64,000 bases of DNA, taken from Pseudomonas vancouverensis. GTDB taxonomy: Bacteria > Pseudomonadota > Gammaproteobacteria > Pseudomonadales > Pseudomonadaceae. Positions within the stretch are counted from its first letter, which is position 1. Every line of letters begins with the position of its first letter. Below, piece after piece: positions 1-9,152 of the stretch. The stretch is from the NCBI RefSeq assembly GCF_004348895.1, contig NZ_RRZK01000035.1, forward strand, positions 157,937 through 221,936. The letters are read 5' to 3'. Under the pieces are notes generated by a model, which saw nothing but the letters and a program-made list of their open reading frames with translations, made no database searches and was not told the origin of the DNA. A program made the position numbers and the translations under genes.

Positions 1-816
1 TGGTGGTTCTCGATCTGGCAGCCGCCCACGGCGCAGGGCATCGAACGTGTGGTCACCGAGGATTGGTTGCTGCAGCCCGATGCCGACTGGCATGGTTTCG
101 GTGAGGTGACGGACGATTACGTGCTGCTCGACCCGATCAAGGTCACGCTGGTCATGCCAGGGCTCACGGCGGGCGGTGCGCTCAGTGAGCGGGGCATTCC
201 GGCGGCGGTGGTCAGCAAGTTCCTCTGGGAACGCGGTCTGGTGGTCGAAAAGACCGGGCTGTATTCCTTCCTGGTGTTGTTCTCCATGGGCATTACCAAG
301 GGCAAGTGGAGCACGCTGCTTACCGAGTTGCTGGAGTTCAAGCGCAGTTATGACGCCAACGTCAGCCTCGCGCATTGCCTGCCGTGCGTGACCAGGGAAA
401 ACGCCTCGCGTTACCAGGGCCTGGGCCTGCGGGATCTGTGCGATCAACTGCATGCCTGCTATCACAGCAATGCCACGGCCAGGCACCTCAAGCGCATGTA
501 CACAGTGCTGCCGGAAGTCGCGATGAAACCGGCGGACGCCTATGATCATCTGGTGCGGGGCGAAGTTGAAGCGGTGTCGATCGACGCGCTGCAAGGGCGG
601 ATCGCCGCGGTGATGCTGGTGCCATACCCGCCGGGTATCCCGTTGATCATGCCTGGCGAGCGTTTTACCGAGTCGACCCGCTCGATCATCGACTACCTGG
701 CCTTCGCCAGGACGTTCGATAGCCAATTCCCGGGGTTCGTTGCTGATGTGCACGGATTGCAACATGAAGATGAGGGCAATGGGCGGCACTACACCGTCGA
801 TTGCATCAAGGAGTGA
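1..816 (+). CDS. Orn/Lys/Arg decarboxylase, C-terminal part (5' end outside window)
   Basis: The reading frame is open from base 1, so the gene starts upstream of the window; the visible part is 271 residues. It matches the end of the PLP-binding core and the C-terminal domain of the fold-type I basic amino acid decarboxylases (E. coli AdiA/CadA/SpeF, P. aeruginosa LdcA), with recognisable stretches DPIKVTLVMPGL, LYSFLVLFSMGITKGKW and PYPPGIPLIMPGE. These enzymes decarboxylate lysine, ornithine or arginine in the cytoplasm, giving polyamines and consuming acid. The catalytic lysine lies upstream of the visible part, so substrate specificity cannot be judged. The next gene, an acetyltransferase, begins 14 bases after the stop on the same strand and is probably cotranscribed. 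Confidence 0.9.
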   Translation, partial: WWFSIWQPPTAQGIERVVTEDWLLQPDADWHGFGEVTDDYVLLDPIKVTLVMPGLTAGGALSERGIPAAVVSKFLWERGLVVEKTGLYSFLVLFSMGITKGKWSTLLTELLEFKRSYDANVSLAHCLPCVTRENASRYQGLGLRDLCDQLHACYHSNATARHLKRMYTVLPEVAMKPADAYDHLVRGEVEAVSIDALQGRIAAVMLVPYPPGIPLIMPGERFTESTRSIIDYLAFARTFDSQFPGFVADVHGLQHEDEGNGRHYTVDCIKE

Positions 817-830
817 GGACCTTTCCCAGT

Positions 831-1445
831 ATGCAGCCGCAAATCAATCCAACTCATCCAGGGTTGTCCGTACGCGTGGCCGATGACGGTTTCGCGGCCT
901 ACATCTGGGGCAGTGATTTCAGTTTTGAAGTCGCGGCCTATGGCGCGGTGCAAATCGGCAGCCCGGTAGCGCAGTGGCCGATAACGCCCATCACCCCGTA
1001 TCGCAAGTGTTATGGCATCGATCCGGAAGAGTTCAGCAGTTTTCGCGATGCCGCGGACAGTGCGATTTTCATGGCTTATCTCGATGACCAACCGGTGGGG
1101 CATCTGGTGATCAGCACCAATTGGAATGGCTTTGCCCACATCGACGAACTGGCCGTGCACGCTCCGGCCCGACGGCACGGTGTGGCCAAGGCATTGCTGG
1201 ATGTCGCGCAGTTCTGGAGCCGCAAGAAGAAGCTGCCCGGCATCATGCTCGAAACCCAGAACAACAATCTCGGTGCCTGTAGGCTCTATGAACGGTGCGG
1301 TTATGTGGTGGGCGGGATCGATCACCTGCGTTATCGCGGCATCGATCCGAACACCGCCGAAGTGGCAGTGTTCTGGTATCGATTGTTCGAGAACCCGTTG
1401 GAAAATCCGTTCAGCTCGTCAGCATCGCCACGGCTTGTTCCGTGA
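831..1445 (+). CDS. GNAT family N-acetyltransferase, streptothricin-acetyltransferase-like
   Basis: A 204-residue GNAT-fold protein. The acetyl-CoA-binding region is visible as DELAVHAPARRHGVAKALL, and the C-terminal motif QNNNLGACRLYERCGYVVGGID is typical of the Sat (streptothricin acetyltransferase) subgroup. It would transfer an acetyl group from acetyl-CoA to a primary amine. The start at 831 is preferred over an upstream start at 801 because 801 lies inside the decarboxylase gene and the extra residues do not look like protein. It follows the decarboxylase by 14 bases, so a cationic amine or polyamine substrate is possible, but that is inference from position only. Its 3' end overlaps the convergent LysR gene by 35 bases. 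Confidence 0.82.
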   Translation: MQPQINPTHPGLSVRVADDGFAAYIWGSDFSFEVAAYGAVQIGSPVAQWPITPITPYRKCYGIDPEEFSSFRDAADSAIFMAYLDDQPVGHLVISTNWNGFAHIDELAVHAPARRHGVAKALLDVAQFWSRKKKLPGIMLETQNNNLGACRLYERCGYVVGGIDHLRYRGIDPNTAEVAVFWYRLFENPLENPFSSSASPRLVP

Positions 1446-2304
1446 TGATGGCCAGCAACGCCTGCACAGCGGGAGATGGCTCGGTGTTTTTCAGGGTTAA
1501 CGCGTAGAGACAGACCGGCACTGCTGGAGCGAGTGGGCAGACATCCAGCCCCGAGGATTTGGCCCCCTGCGCCGTGAAGGGATCGACAATCGCCAGCCCT
1601 TCGCCAGCCTCGACCATGCTGCGCATCATCTGATGGGTCTGCACCCGGGTATGAATCACCGGCGCGGGGCGCAAACCATGCAGTTTGTTTTCCAGCGCCG
1701 GGCTCAACGGATCCTGGCCTTCGAGGCCGATCATCGCCTGGCCGGCCAGGTCCTGCAGGGAAATGTACTTCTGTTTCGGTTGCAGCCAGCCATGGGGGGC
1801 GAGCAGCTGGAGTTTGCCTTGGGCGATCACCTGACCGTGGATGTCCGCGTGGTCCGGGTCGTGCAGGCTCAGGCCCAGGTCGCTTTCGCGCAACAGCAGG
1901 CTACGAACGATATCGCGGGTCGGTTGGCTCAGCAGTGTGCAGGGCGCATCGGGCAGACGTCGACGCAACAGGGCGATGCCGTGTGGCAGTAATTGGTGAG
2001 CGAGGGGGGGAGTGCAGATGATGCGCAGCGGCGGCGCCAGGTACTGCTTGAGGCTATTGGCCAGACGCTGAACCGGTTCCAGTGCGTCGTAGATCCGGGC
2101 AATTTCCACCTGCAACTCCCGTGCCTCGCGGGTGGCCTGCAGACGCCCGCGGACGCTGGCGAACAGCATGAATCCCAACTGATCCTCGACATCGCGCAAC
2201 ACCTGCTCGACTTCGGTCACCGGCAACTGCAGCCATTCGGCGGCGGTGCCCAGGTGACCGGTCTGCAGGAGCGCCTGGATCACTTCGATATGGCGTAAGC
2301 GCAT
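1411..2304 (-). CDS. LysR family transcriptional regulator
   Basis: A 297-residue protein with an N-terminal winged helix-turn-helix (about residues 1-60, opening MRLRHIEVIQALLQTGHLG) and a LysR-type substrate-binding domain (about 90-290). The length is normal for the family. The helix-turn-helix is somewhat divergent: where most members have S-x-AA-x-x-L it reads LGTAAEWLQLP. The C-terminal domain should bind a small-molecule inducer; nothing here identifies it. The gene converges on the acetyltransferase gene and overlaps it by 35 bases, so the two are not in one operon. Its target is unknown. Confidence 0.88.
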   Translation of the reverse strand: MRLRHIEVIQALLQTGHLGTAAEWLQLPVTEVEQVLRDVEDQLGFMLFASVRGRLQATREARELQVEIARIYDALEPVQRLANSLKQYLAPPLRIICTPPLAHQLLPHGIALLRRRLPDAPCTLLSQPTRDIVRSLLLRESDLGLSLHDPDHADIHGQVIAQGKLQLLAPHGWLQPKQKYISLQDLAGQAMIGLEGQDPLSPALENKLHGLRPAPVIHTRVQTHQMMRSMVEAGEGLAIVDPFTAQGAKSSGLDVCPLAPAVPVCLYALTLKNTEPSPAVQALLAIITEQAVAMLTS

Positions 2305-2392
2305 GCGTGAAGTCCATGTTCAGCAGGTGGAGGAGTCAGTGAATGAATCCTACCCCAAGTCTGCGCCTATGACTTCTGCTCATAACGATGGG

Positions 2393-2620
2393 TTATGAAA
2401 CGGTGCTGGTTTGTGGCTCACGGGTGATGGTAATGCCGGCCTGGACCAGCAGGAACTCATTGTCATCGACCTTGTTGACGCGATCACCAATGGCCAGTTT
2501 ATAGGTGGTGACAGGCGCTGTGCCGTCTGCTGCCGGGGTGGATTCCTGGAACTCGTGCACCGAATAGATACGGCCTTCCGCATCTCTTGCATGGAACTGA
2601 CCGACGAGTACTGCTGCCAT
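2393..2620 (-). CDS. Small conserved-looking protein of unknown function (75 aa)
   Basis: A 75-residue protein beginning MAAVLVGQFHARDAEGRIY. I do not recognise a named family. The sequence is regular and beta-rich, with no signal peptide or membrane segment. Its opening resembles a short beta-barrel-like domain in which a residue pattern (G-R-I-Y-S-V-H-E-F) would form strands. On the minus strand a GGTTCTAAGCAG leader precedes the ATG, with the Shine-Dalgarno AGGT near 2633. A longer overlapping frame (2380-2751) is judged a shadow because its composition is not protein-like. Confidence 0.6.
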   Translation of the reverse strand: MAAVLVGQFHARDAEGRIYSVHEFQESTPAADGTAPVTTYKLAIGDRVNKVDDNEFLLVQAGITITREPQTSTVS

Positions 2621-2794
2621 CTGCTTAGAACCTCTGGAGATAAATCACTCAATTTGCGGCTCTGTAGACCGTGCCTAAGTGAGGTAAGTTTTCCTACGGG
2701 AAAAAAATAGTCAGCGGCGCCGTTTTCCCTCACCACTGCTTGAATCGTCATCTATAACTACAAACTCTTTCCATCGGACAGTCGAGAATCTCCC

Positions 2795-3355
2795 ATGAGC
2801 AACGTCTTTACGATCGCCGTCGTGGTTGGCAGCTTGAGAAAGGATTCGATCAACCGCAAAGTAGCGCAGGCGCTGATCAGCCTGGCACCCGCCAATCTCA
2901 AGCTCAATATCGTCGAAATTGGCGACTTGCCGCTCTACAACGAAGACATCGATGGTGCTACACCGCCGGCAGCCTACAGCACTTTCCGACAACAAGTGAG
3001 TTCATCCGACGCGGTGCTGTTCGTCACCCCGGAATACAACCGCTCGGTGCCCGCACCGCTGAAGAATGCGATTGACGTTGGCTCGCGGCCTTACGGCAAG
3101 AGCGCCTGGAGCGGCAAACCCGGCGCTATCATCAGTGTGTCGCCGGGGGCGATTGGCGGATTTGGCGCCAACCATCACCTGCGCCAGTCACTGGTGTTCC
3201 TCAATGTACCGTGCATGCAGCAACCGGAAGCCTATCTGGGCGGCGCCGGCACCGCATTCGATGAGTCGGGAAAACTCTCTGAGTCGGTCAAGCCGTTCCT
3301 GCAGAGTTTTATCAACGCCTACGCCCAATGGGTCGAGCAACACAAAAAGGTTTGA
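2795..3355 (+). CDS. NADPH-dependent FMN reductase (ChrR/azoreductase-like)
   Basis: A 186-residue flavodoxin-like protein. The N-terminal phosphate-binding loop is GSLRKDSINRKVA, and the flavin-contacting motif PEYNRSVPAPLKNAID near residue 80 is a hallmark of the NADPH-dependent FMN reductase family that includes chromate and quinone reductases. These soluble dimeric enzymes transfer two electrons from NAD(P)H via FMN to quinones, chromate or azo compounds. The length is normal. The start at 2795 is the first ATG and gives the canonical N terminus. The gene stands alone on the plus strand, converging on a TetR gene 21 bases away. Confidence 0.9.
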   Translation: MSNVFTIAVVVGSLRKDSINRKVAQALISLAPANLKLNIVEIGDLPLYNEDIDGATPPAAYSTFRQQVSSSDAVLFVTPEYNRSVPAPLKNAIDVGSRPYGKSAWSGKPGAIISVSPGAIGGFGANHHLRQSLVFLNVPCMQQPEAYLGGAGTAFDESGKLSESVKPFLQSFINAYAQWVEQHKKV

Positions 3356-3376
3356 TGGCTTGCCACGCTGGCCGGA

Positions 3377-4036
3377 CTACAGGGTTCCGGCCAGTCGCCC
3401 ACAGATCATCGTCTCCATTTCCGACAGCCACGCGGTCTGCGCCTGGGCAGCGGGTTGTGCCGTGGCGCAATAGCGCCGACCTCCCCAGGCCATGATCACC
3501 CAGGCGTCAATGGTGGTATCTGCTGGTCGCTCGGGTAAATCAAGGCAGGCGGCAAATACTGCGTGCCACTTTTGCGACAGTTCGTCGTACACCCGTCGAT
3601 GGTGTTTGGCTTCGGTGAACTGGTGTTCGATGGCTTGCACGGCAGGGCTGAACAACGGCAGGCGAATTTCGTCCGGAGCGCAGGTCAGGGTGATCAGGTG
3701 CCTGATCCGGGCTCTCCAGTCGAGGTCGTGCGCTTGTACGACTTCGGTTTCGAGGCGTTGCAGCAGGCCTTCCATGCAATGACGCACGTACCCCGAGATC
3801 AGGGCTTCCTTGCTCGGGAAGTAGTCGTACAGCGTGCCCACTGCGACGCCGGCCTCCAGTGCCACTTCGCGGGTGGTCAGCCGCGACCAGCCGTCGCGCC
3901 GCCAAATCCGAACAAATGCCTCATAGATCGCCTCGACGGTGAACACGGCGCGCGCCTGGCTCGGCCGTTTCAGCGGTTTGGCGCGGGGATTGAGGGAGGA
4001 CGTTTGGCCTTTGGAGTTTCCGAACCCGCTCTTCAT
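3377..4036 (-). CDS. TetR family transcriptional regulator
   Basis: A 219-residue regulator with a TetR-type helix-turn-helix at about residues 30-75 (LTTREVALEAGVAVGTLYDYFPSK), which is diagnostic, and an all-helical ligand-binding domain after it. An N-terminal basic extension of about 25 residues precedes the DNA-binding domain. It is divergent from the DUF2855 gene starting at 4092, with only 55 bases between the two start codons. Autoregulation and repression of that neighbour are therefore likely, although I see no clean palindromic operator in the gap. Confidence 0.9.
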   Translation of the reverse strand: MKSGFGNSKGQTSSLNPRAKPLKRPSQARAVFTVEAIYEAFVRIWRRDGWSRLTTREVALEAGVAVGTLYDYFPSKEALISGYVRHCMEGLLQRLETEVVQAHDLDWRARIRHLITLTCAPDEIRLPLFSPAVQAIEHQFTEAKHHRRVYDELSQKWHAVFAACLDLPERPADTTIDAWVIMAWGGRRYCATAQPAAQAQTAWLSEMETMICGRLAGTL

Positions 4037-4091
4037 GGTCTGTCATTACTCTGGTGTTGCCCGCCACGTTGTCACAGCAGGAGACTGGAAA

Positions 4092-5195
4092 ATGCAAACG
4101 ATGAGCACGGTAACACGGCTGATTACCCGCAAAAACGCCCTTGATCAAAGCCGGATCGAACAGGAGCAACGCAGCCTGATTCCGGCGGCCGGCGAAGTGA
4201 TCTTGAAGATTGATCGCTGCGCGTTGACCACCAACAACATCACCTACGCCGCCTACGGCAACTCGATGAACTATTGGGGATTCTTTCCCACAGGATCTGA
4301 GGATTGGGGACATGTCCCTGCGTGGGGTTTTGCGGATGTCATCGCCTCGGCGGTGCCGGGCATCAAGGCGGGGGAGCGCTTCTACGGCTATTTTCCGATA
4401 GCCAGCCACCTGTGGATGCGCCCGGAGCGTGTCACCGAACGTGGTTTTTACGACGGTGCCGATCATCGCCAGGGGCTGACTTCGGCGTACAACCAGTACA
4501 CCCGTTGCAGTTGGGATTCGTACTACAGCCCTGAAACCGAAAACCTGCAGATTTTGCTCAAGCCACTGTTTCTGACGTCTTCAATGCTGGCGGACTTCCT
4601 TCAGGACAATCAGTTCTTCGGCGCTACCCGGTTGGTGTTCTCCAGTGCGTCGAGTAAAACCGCTTATGGCACCGCGGTGTGCCTGCAAGACCAGCAGCAC
4701 CTGCAGCGGGTAGCGCTGACCTCGGCGCGCAACAAGGCATTCGTTGAAAGCCTGGGTTGTTACGAGCGTACGGTGTCTTATGAGGAATTAGCGAACCTGG
4801 AGGATGATTGCCCTACGCTGTACGTGGACTTTTCCGGCGATCTGGATTTACGCGATCGCGTGCACCAACATTTCTCCGGACAACTGGTCTACAGCTGCTT
4901 TGCCGGTTCGGCGCAGAGCACGGCAGAGGCCAGGTTGACTGCACTGGAAGGCCCGCAACCGGTGTTTTTCTTTGCGCCGATCCAGATTCGCAAACGCAAT
5001 GCCGATTGGGGGCCGGAAGGAGTCAGTCAGCATATCGGTGAAGGACTGGTGCAGTTTTACCGGCAAGTGACGACGTCGGATAAGCCGTTGCTGGAGGTTG
5101 TGGAGAGCCAGGGTTATGAGGCAGCGCAATCCATCATTTCGCGGTTGTTTCATGGGCAGGTTGCGCCGGTGGAGGGGCATGTGGTCCGGTTGTGA
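4092..5195 (+). CDS. DUF2855 family protein
   Basis: A 367-residue protein that resembles the DUF2855 family, which is related in layout to the medium-chain quinone reductase/alcohol dehydrogenase fold: an N-terminal substrate-domain-like part (INAP-like ITYAAYGNSMNYWGFF) and a central nucleotide-fold-like segment (LVFSSASSKTAYGTA). The function is not established. The start at ATG 4092 is chosen because the longer frame back to 3939 runs into the divergent TetR gene. A GGAGACTGG leader lies directly upstream. It is divergent from, and probably controlled by, the TetR regulator. Confidence 0.8.
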   Translation: MQTMSTVTRLITRKNALDQSRIEQEQRSLIPAAGEVILKIDRCALTTNNITYAAYGNSMNYWGFFPTGSEDWGHVPAWGFADVIASAVPGIKAGERFYGYFPIASHLWMRPERVTERGFYDGADHRQGLTSAYNQYTRCSWDSYYSPETENLQILLKPLFLTSSMLADFLQDNQFFGATRLVFSSASSKTAYGTAVCLQDQQHLQRVALTSARNKAFVESLGCYERTVSYEELANLEDDCPTLYVDFSGDLDLRDRVHQHFSGQLVYSCFAGSAQSTAEARLTALEGPQPVFFFAPIQIRKRNADWGPEGVSQHIGEGLVQFYRQVTTSDKPLLEVVESQGYEAAQSIISRLFHGQVAPVEGHVVRL

Positions 5196-5234
5196 GGATT
5201 TGCCGGGGGCTCCCCGATAAATCCGGGTGAATTC

Positions 5235-5299
5235 ATCGCGAGCAAGCTCGCTCCCACAGAAGATTGTATTTCCACTGTGGGAGCGAGCTTGCTCGCGAT
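5235..5299. repeat. REP palindrome pair (REPIN-like)
   Basis: A 25-base REP sequence (ATCGCGAGCAAGCTCGCTCC plus CACAG) at 5235-5259 is followed by its exact reverse complement at 5275-5299, separated by 15 bases. This is the two-REP head-to-head arrangement called a REPIN in Pseudomonas. It lies between the convergent DUF2855 and DUF1853 genes. Confidence 0.9.
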
Positions 5300-5324
5300 G
5301 GCGGTAACTCAGGCAAAAAACGTC

Positions 5325-6275
5325 TCAACCTTGCCCCGGCACATTTGGCCAAAGATCAGCCACCAGAAACAATCGCTCGGCTTCCTCCCAGTCCCCTTGA
5401 CCGTTCTCCACCAGACGCACCAGCAATTGTGCCGGGGCCAAAGGGTTCAGATCGTCAAGCCAGGCGGTCATTTGAGCAGGGCTCCAGGTGTGCTCCAGCG
5501 AATAGTGTGCCGGCGCCAGCCAGGCATGGCGGGGCAGGGGTTGCCAGCGCCCCGGTGGGCTTTGCAGGAAGAACGCCGGCCAATCCTTCTGATGCAACCA
5601 GCGACCACGCAAATGCTGCGGATGCGCACCCAGCGGTGGCGCGGCATGTCCCGGCCATGGATAAAGCAGGTATCCGCCCAACCACAAGTGCGCGCTGAAC
5701 GCCTGGATATCCAGGGTGGCCAAGGCCTCGCGACTCTCCTGGCGAGCGGAAATCGGCAATTGGTGCTGGCTCAGGTGCGCCAGTTTGCGGTCCAGCCGGT
5801 CATGGCAGCCAGGCCCGAGCCATAACGCGACGTCTTGCCCGTCACCTTGTTGCGGGCCGAGGTAGAGTTTGATCGCCAGTTCCAGATGATGCACGCCGTC
5901 GCGGTCACGCAGCAGCATGTCCAGTTCGCCCAAGGTGTGGCCCTCGCGGCGGATTGGCAGGTTGGCGGCGATCAGTTCGATTCCAGGGGCGTGCTGCACG
6001 GCGAACTGCCAGAGACGTTCGTAATACAGGCCCAGTCGCCGGGTTCGCGCCTGCGCCAGCCAATGCAGCAAGCCATAGCTGTCGCGATCCAGATCCCGCA
6101 GCCATTGCTCCAGCCGCTCCGGCGTCTGCACCCAGTCGCTGCCCGCCAGCGGATGACGTTGCGGCCACGGCGTATCGACAAGCATCGGCGGGGCAACGAT
6201 GACCCACGCCAGATCACGCACCTCCGGATGGCGCAGTTGGTGTGGCAGGCGGAGCAAATCTGGAAATAGGATCAT
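5325..6275 (-). CDS. DUF1853 family protein
   Basis: A 316-residue soluble protein matching the DUF1853 family in its opening and in the GELDMLLRDRDGVHHLELAIKLYL segment at about residues 115-140. The pattern E-L-D-(x)-L...H-L-E-x-A-x-K resembles the catalytic core of PD-(D/E)XK nucleases (acidic residues followed by E-x-K), so a nuclease-like fold is possible; this is inference. It is divergent from nadK with 117 bases between start codons. No signal peptide or membrane segment is visible. Confidence 0.8.
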   Translation of the reverse strand: MILFPDLLRLPHQLRHPEVRDLAWVIVAPPMLVDTPWPQRHPLAGSDWVQTPERLEQWLRDLDRDSYGLLHWLAQARTRRLGLYYERLWQFAVQHAPGIELIAANLPIRREGHTLGELDMLLRDRDGVHHLELAIKLYLGPQQGDGQDVALWLGPGCHDRLDRKLAHLSQHQLPISARQESREALATLDIQAFSAHLWLGGYLLYPWPGHAAPPLGAHPQHLRGRWLHQKDWPAFFLQSPPGRWQPLPRHAWLAPAHYSLEHTWSPAQMTAWLDDLNPLAPAQLLVRLVENGQGDWEEAERLFLVADLWPNVPGQG

Positions 6276-6392
6276 CTTGCGAGCATAGCCTGAAACCCGG
6301 GCACACCCTTGAAGCTGAAAGGATTTTGTCTATGGGCGGCTTTCGCCCATAATCGAGGTTTTCGCCGTCACACATATTTCCGCAGGAGCCCC

Positions 6393-7283
6393 ATGGAGCA
6401 ATTTCGCAATATCGGCATCATCGGTCGCCTGGGCAGTTCCCAGGTGCTGGATACCGTCCGCCGACTGAAACGGTTTCTGCTCGACCGTCACCTGCACGTG
6501 ATCCTTGAAGACACCATCGCCGAAGTCCTGCCGGGGCACGGTCTGCAAACGTCTTCGCGCAAGATGCTCGGTGAAGTCTGCGACATGGTCATCGTGGTCG
6601 GTGGTGACGGCAGCCTGCTCGGCGCCGCTCGCGCCCTGGCCAAGCACAATATCCCGGTGCTCGGCATCAACCGTGGCAGTCTGGGTTTTCTGACCGACAT
6701 TCGTCCCGACGAGCTGGAAGTCAAGGTCGCCGAGGTGCTCGACGGGCACTACCTGGTGGAAAACCGCTTCCTGTTGCAGGCGGAGGTGCGCCGTCACGCC
6801 GAAGCCATCGGTCAGGGCGATGCGCTCAACGACGTGGTGCTGCACCCGGGCAAATCGACGCGGATGATCGAGTTCGAGCTGTACATCGACGGTCAGTTCG
6901 TCTGCAGCCAGAAGGCCGACGGCCTGATCGTCGCCACGCCAACCGGCTCTACCGCGTATGCATTGTCGGCCGGCGGCCCGATCATGCATCCCAAGCTCGA
7001 CGCTATTGTGATTGTGCCGATGTACCCCCATACCTTGTCGGGACGGCCAATCGTGGTCGATGGCAACAGTGAGCTGAAAATCGTCGTGTCCAAGGATATG
7101 CAGATTTACCCGCAAGTCTCGTGTGACGGGCAGAACCACTTTACCTGCGCGCCCGGCGACACCATCACCGTCAGCAAAAAGGCGCAGAAACTGCGGCTGA
7201 TTCATCCGCTGGACCACAACTACTACGAAGTCTGCCGGACCAAGCTCGGCTGGGGCAGCAAGTTGGGGGGTGGAGGCGACTGA
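6393..7283 (+). CDS. nadK: NAD kinase
   Basis: A 296-residue enzyme that phosphorylates NAD to NADP in the cytoplasm. The diagnostic GGDGS motif with neighbouring hydrophobics (VIVVGGDGSLLGAAR) lies at about residues 68-82. The NxxR-type segment GINRGSLGFLTD and the conserved ATPTGSTAYALSAGGPI region (about 187-201) are intact. The start at ATG 6393 follows a good Shine-Dalgarno (CGCAGGAGCC) and gives the normal family length; the open frame from 6309 lacks such a site. Its stop overlaps the next start by one base (TGATG), so it is coupled to the phosphatase gene. Confidence 0.97.
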   Translation: MEQFRNIGIIGRLGSSQVLDTVRRLKRFLLDRHLHVILEDTIAEVLPGHGLQTSSRKMLGEVCDMVIVVGGDGSLLGAARALAKHNIPVLGINRGSLGFLTDIRPDELEVKVAEVLDGHYLVENRFLLQAEVRRHAEAIGQGDALNDVVLHPGKSTRMIEFELYIDGQFVCSQKADGLIVATPTGSTAYALSAGGPIMHPKLDAIVIVPMYPHTLSGRPIVVDGNSELKIVVSKDMQIYPQVSCDGQNHFTCAPGDTITVSKKAQKLRLIHPLDHNYYEVCRTKLGWGSKLGGGGD

Positions 7284-8254
7284 TGCTCGATCCCGCGCGT
7301 AGCTACGACCTGATCGGTGACGTGCATGGTTGCGCTCTGACCCTGGAGCACTTGCTCGACCGACTCGGTTATCACAAGCAAGGTGGTGTCTGGCGGCATT
7401 CGTCGCGCATGGCGGTGTTTGTCGGCGATATCATCGACCGTGGCCCACGAATTCGCGAGGCGTTGCACATCGTCCACGACATGGTCGAGGCCGGTCAGGC
7501 GTTGTGCATCATGGGCAATCACGAATTCAACGCCCTGGGCTGGAGCACACCGGCGCTGCCCGGCAGCGGCAAGCAGTTCGTTCGCGAGCACACCCCGCGC
7601 CATGCACGCCTGCTGCACGAAACCCTGACCCAGTTCGAACACCATCCGGGGGACTGGCACGACTTTCAGCAATGGTTCTATGACTTGCCGCTGTTCGTCG
7701 ATGCCGGGCGCTTTCGCGTGGTGCATGCCTGCTGGGACGCCGGGTTGATCGAACCGCTGCGTGCGCTGTTTCCCAACGGCTGTATCGACGAGCCTTTCCT
7801 CCAGGCCTCGGCCGAGTCCGGCTCGTTCGCCTGCACCGTGTTCGACCGCCTGTTGCGCGGCACCGACATGCGCCTGCCCCATGGCCTGACCATGACCAGT
7901 GGTGATGGCCTGGTGCGCTCGTTCTTCCGCACCAAGTTCTGGGAAGACGACCCGAAAACCTACGGAGACATTGTGTTTCAGCCAGACGCCTTGCCCGAGC
8001 CGGTCGCCCAGACGCCACTGACCTCCACTGAAAAGAACAGCCTGCTGCGTTATGGCAGCGACGAACCCTTGTTGTTTGTCGGCCACTATTGGCGCAGCGG
8101 CAAGCCGGCGCCGATTCGCCCCAACCTGGCCTGCCTGGATTACAGTGCCGTGCTCTACGGAAAACTGGTGGCCTATCGTCTGGACCAGGAATCGCGCCTG
8201 GACCCGAACAAATTCGTCTGGGTCGATGTCGAGCGGCCGGAGGTGCTGCAATGA
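7283..8254 (+). CDS. Calcineurin-like metallophosphoesterase (PPP-type)
   Basis: A 323-residue protein with the full metallophosphatase signature: GDVHG near residue 13, GDIIDRG near 49, GNHEFN near 79, then later histidines (HACWDAG and VGHYWRSG). These residues bind the two metal ions used for phosphoester hydrolysis. The spacing is that of the bacterial PPP family related to serine/threonine phosphatases, but the substrate is not shown. The ATG overlaps the nadK stop by one base and its own stop overlaps the rhomboid start (ATGA), so three genes form a coupled operon. Confidence 0.88.
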   Translation: MLDPARSYDLIGDVHGCALTLEHLLDRLGYHKQGGVWRHSSRMAVFVGDIIDRGPRIREALHIVHDMVEAGQALCIMGNHEFNALGWSTPALPGSGKQFVREHTPRHARLLHETLTQFEHHPGDWHDFQQWFYDLPLFVDAGRFRVVHACWDAGLIEPLRALFPNGCIDEPFLQASAESGSFACTVFDRLLRGTDMRLPHGLTMTSGDGLVRSFFRTKFWEDDPKTYGDIVFQPDALPEPVAQTPLTSTEKNSLLRYGSDEPLLFVGHYWRSGKPAPIRPNLACLDYSAVLYGKLVAYRLDQESRLDPNKFVWVDVERPEVLQ

Positions 8255-9120
8255 GTGCCGTAGCGGTGTTGCGTCTGCCCCTGGCGGTGGATCTGAGCGG
8301 GTTCGTCAAGCTGTTACAGCGCATGCAGGTGCCCCATCGGGTCAGCGAAGAGGCCGGAGAGCAGGTGCTGTGGGTGCCGGACAACATCAGTGAAGACGTT
8401 CGCGCACTGTACGAGCGCTTTCCGGCCGGCGATCCCGACCAGCAACTGGACATTCCCGTGGCGCAAGCCCGTCACCGTCCAGGCTTCGTCGAACAGCTCA
8501 AGCATGCGAAAGCCACTGCCTTCATCCTGCTGTTGAGCATCCTCGTCGGCGCCATCACCTTGCTCGGTGAAAACCTCGACATGATGCGCTGGCTGACCTT
8601 CCTCGACTTCCGCGTGGTGGGCGAATACATCCATTTCACGCCCCTGGCCGACAGCCTGGCGGCAGGGCAGTGGTGGCGTCTGGTGACGCCGATGCTGATC
8701 CACTTCGGCATCCTCCACCTGGCCATGAACGGCATGTGGTACTGGGAGCTGGGGCGGCGTATCGAGTCGCGCCAGGGCAGCATCAACCTGCTCGGCCTGA
8801 CATTGCTGTTCAGTCTGGTGTCCAACTACGCCCAGTATTATTTCAGCGGTGCGACCCTGTTCGGCGGCTTGTCCGGCGTGCTGTACGGCTTGCTCGGGCA
8901 TTGCTGGATCTTCCAGTTGCTGGCGCCGAACCCGGCCTATCGCTTGCCGCGAGGCGTGCTGGTGATGATGCTGGTCTGGCTGCTGTTGTGCCTGTCCGGG
9001 CTGATCTCGATGATCGGCTTCGGCGAAATCGCCAACGCGGCACACGTCGGCGGGTTACTCATCGGATGCTTCACCGGTTTGTTGGGCGGGTTGTACAACC
9101 GCCGTAAACTGGCCGCCTAA
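8251..9120 (+). CDS. Rhomboid family intramembrane serine protease
   Basis: A 289-residue protein with a soluble N-terminal domain (about 1-75) followed by at least six hydrophobic segments. The catalytic serine sits in GGLSGVLYGLLGH (GxSG motif) and the partner histidine in AHVGGLLIG near the C terminus. The HFGILHLAMNGMW motif in an early membrane segment is also typical. Rhomboids cleave membrane proteins within or beside the inner membrane. The ATG at 8251 overlaps the previous stop; the longer frame from 8089 is inside the phosphatase gene. It is GlpG-like in size and layout. Confidence 0.93.
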   Translation: MSAVAVLRLPLAVDLSGFVKLLQRMQVPHRVSEEAGEQVLWVPDNISEDVRALYERFPAGDPDQQLDIPVAQARHRPGFVEQLKHAKATAFILLLSILVGAITLLGENLDMMRWLTFLDFRVVGEYIHFTPLADSLAAGQWWRLVTPMLIHFGILHLAMNGMWYWELGRRIESRQGSINLLGLTLLFSLVSNYAQYYFSGATLFGGLSGVLYGLLGHCWIFQLLAPNPAYRLPRGVLVMMLVWLLLCLSGLISMIGFGEIANAAHVGGLLIGCFTGLLGGLYNRRKLAA

Positions 9121-9152
9121 TTCAGAACATGCATTAAAGAGACGGAGACCCC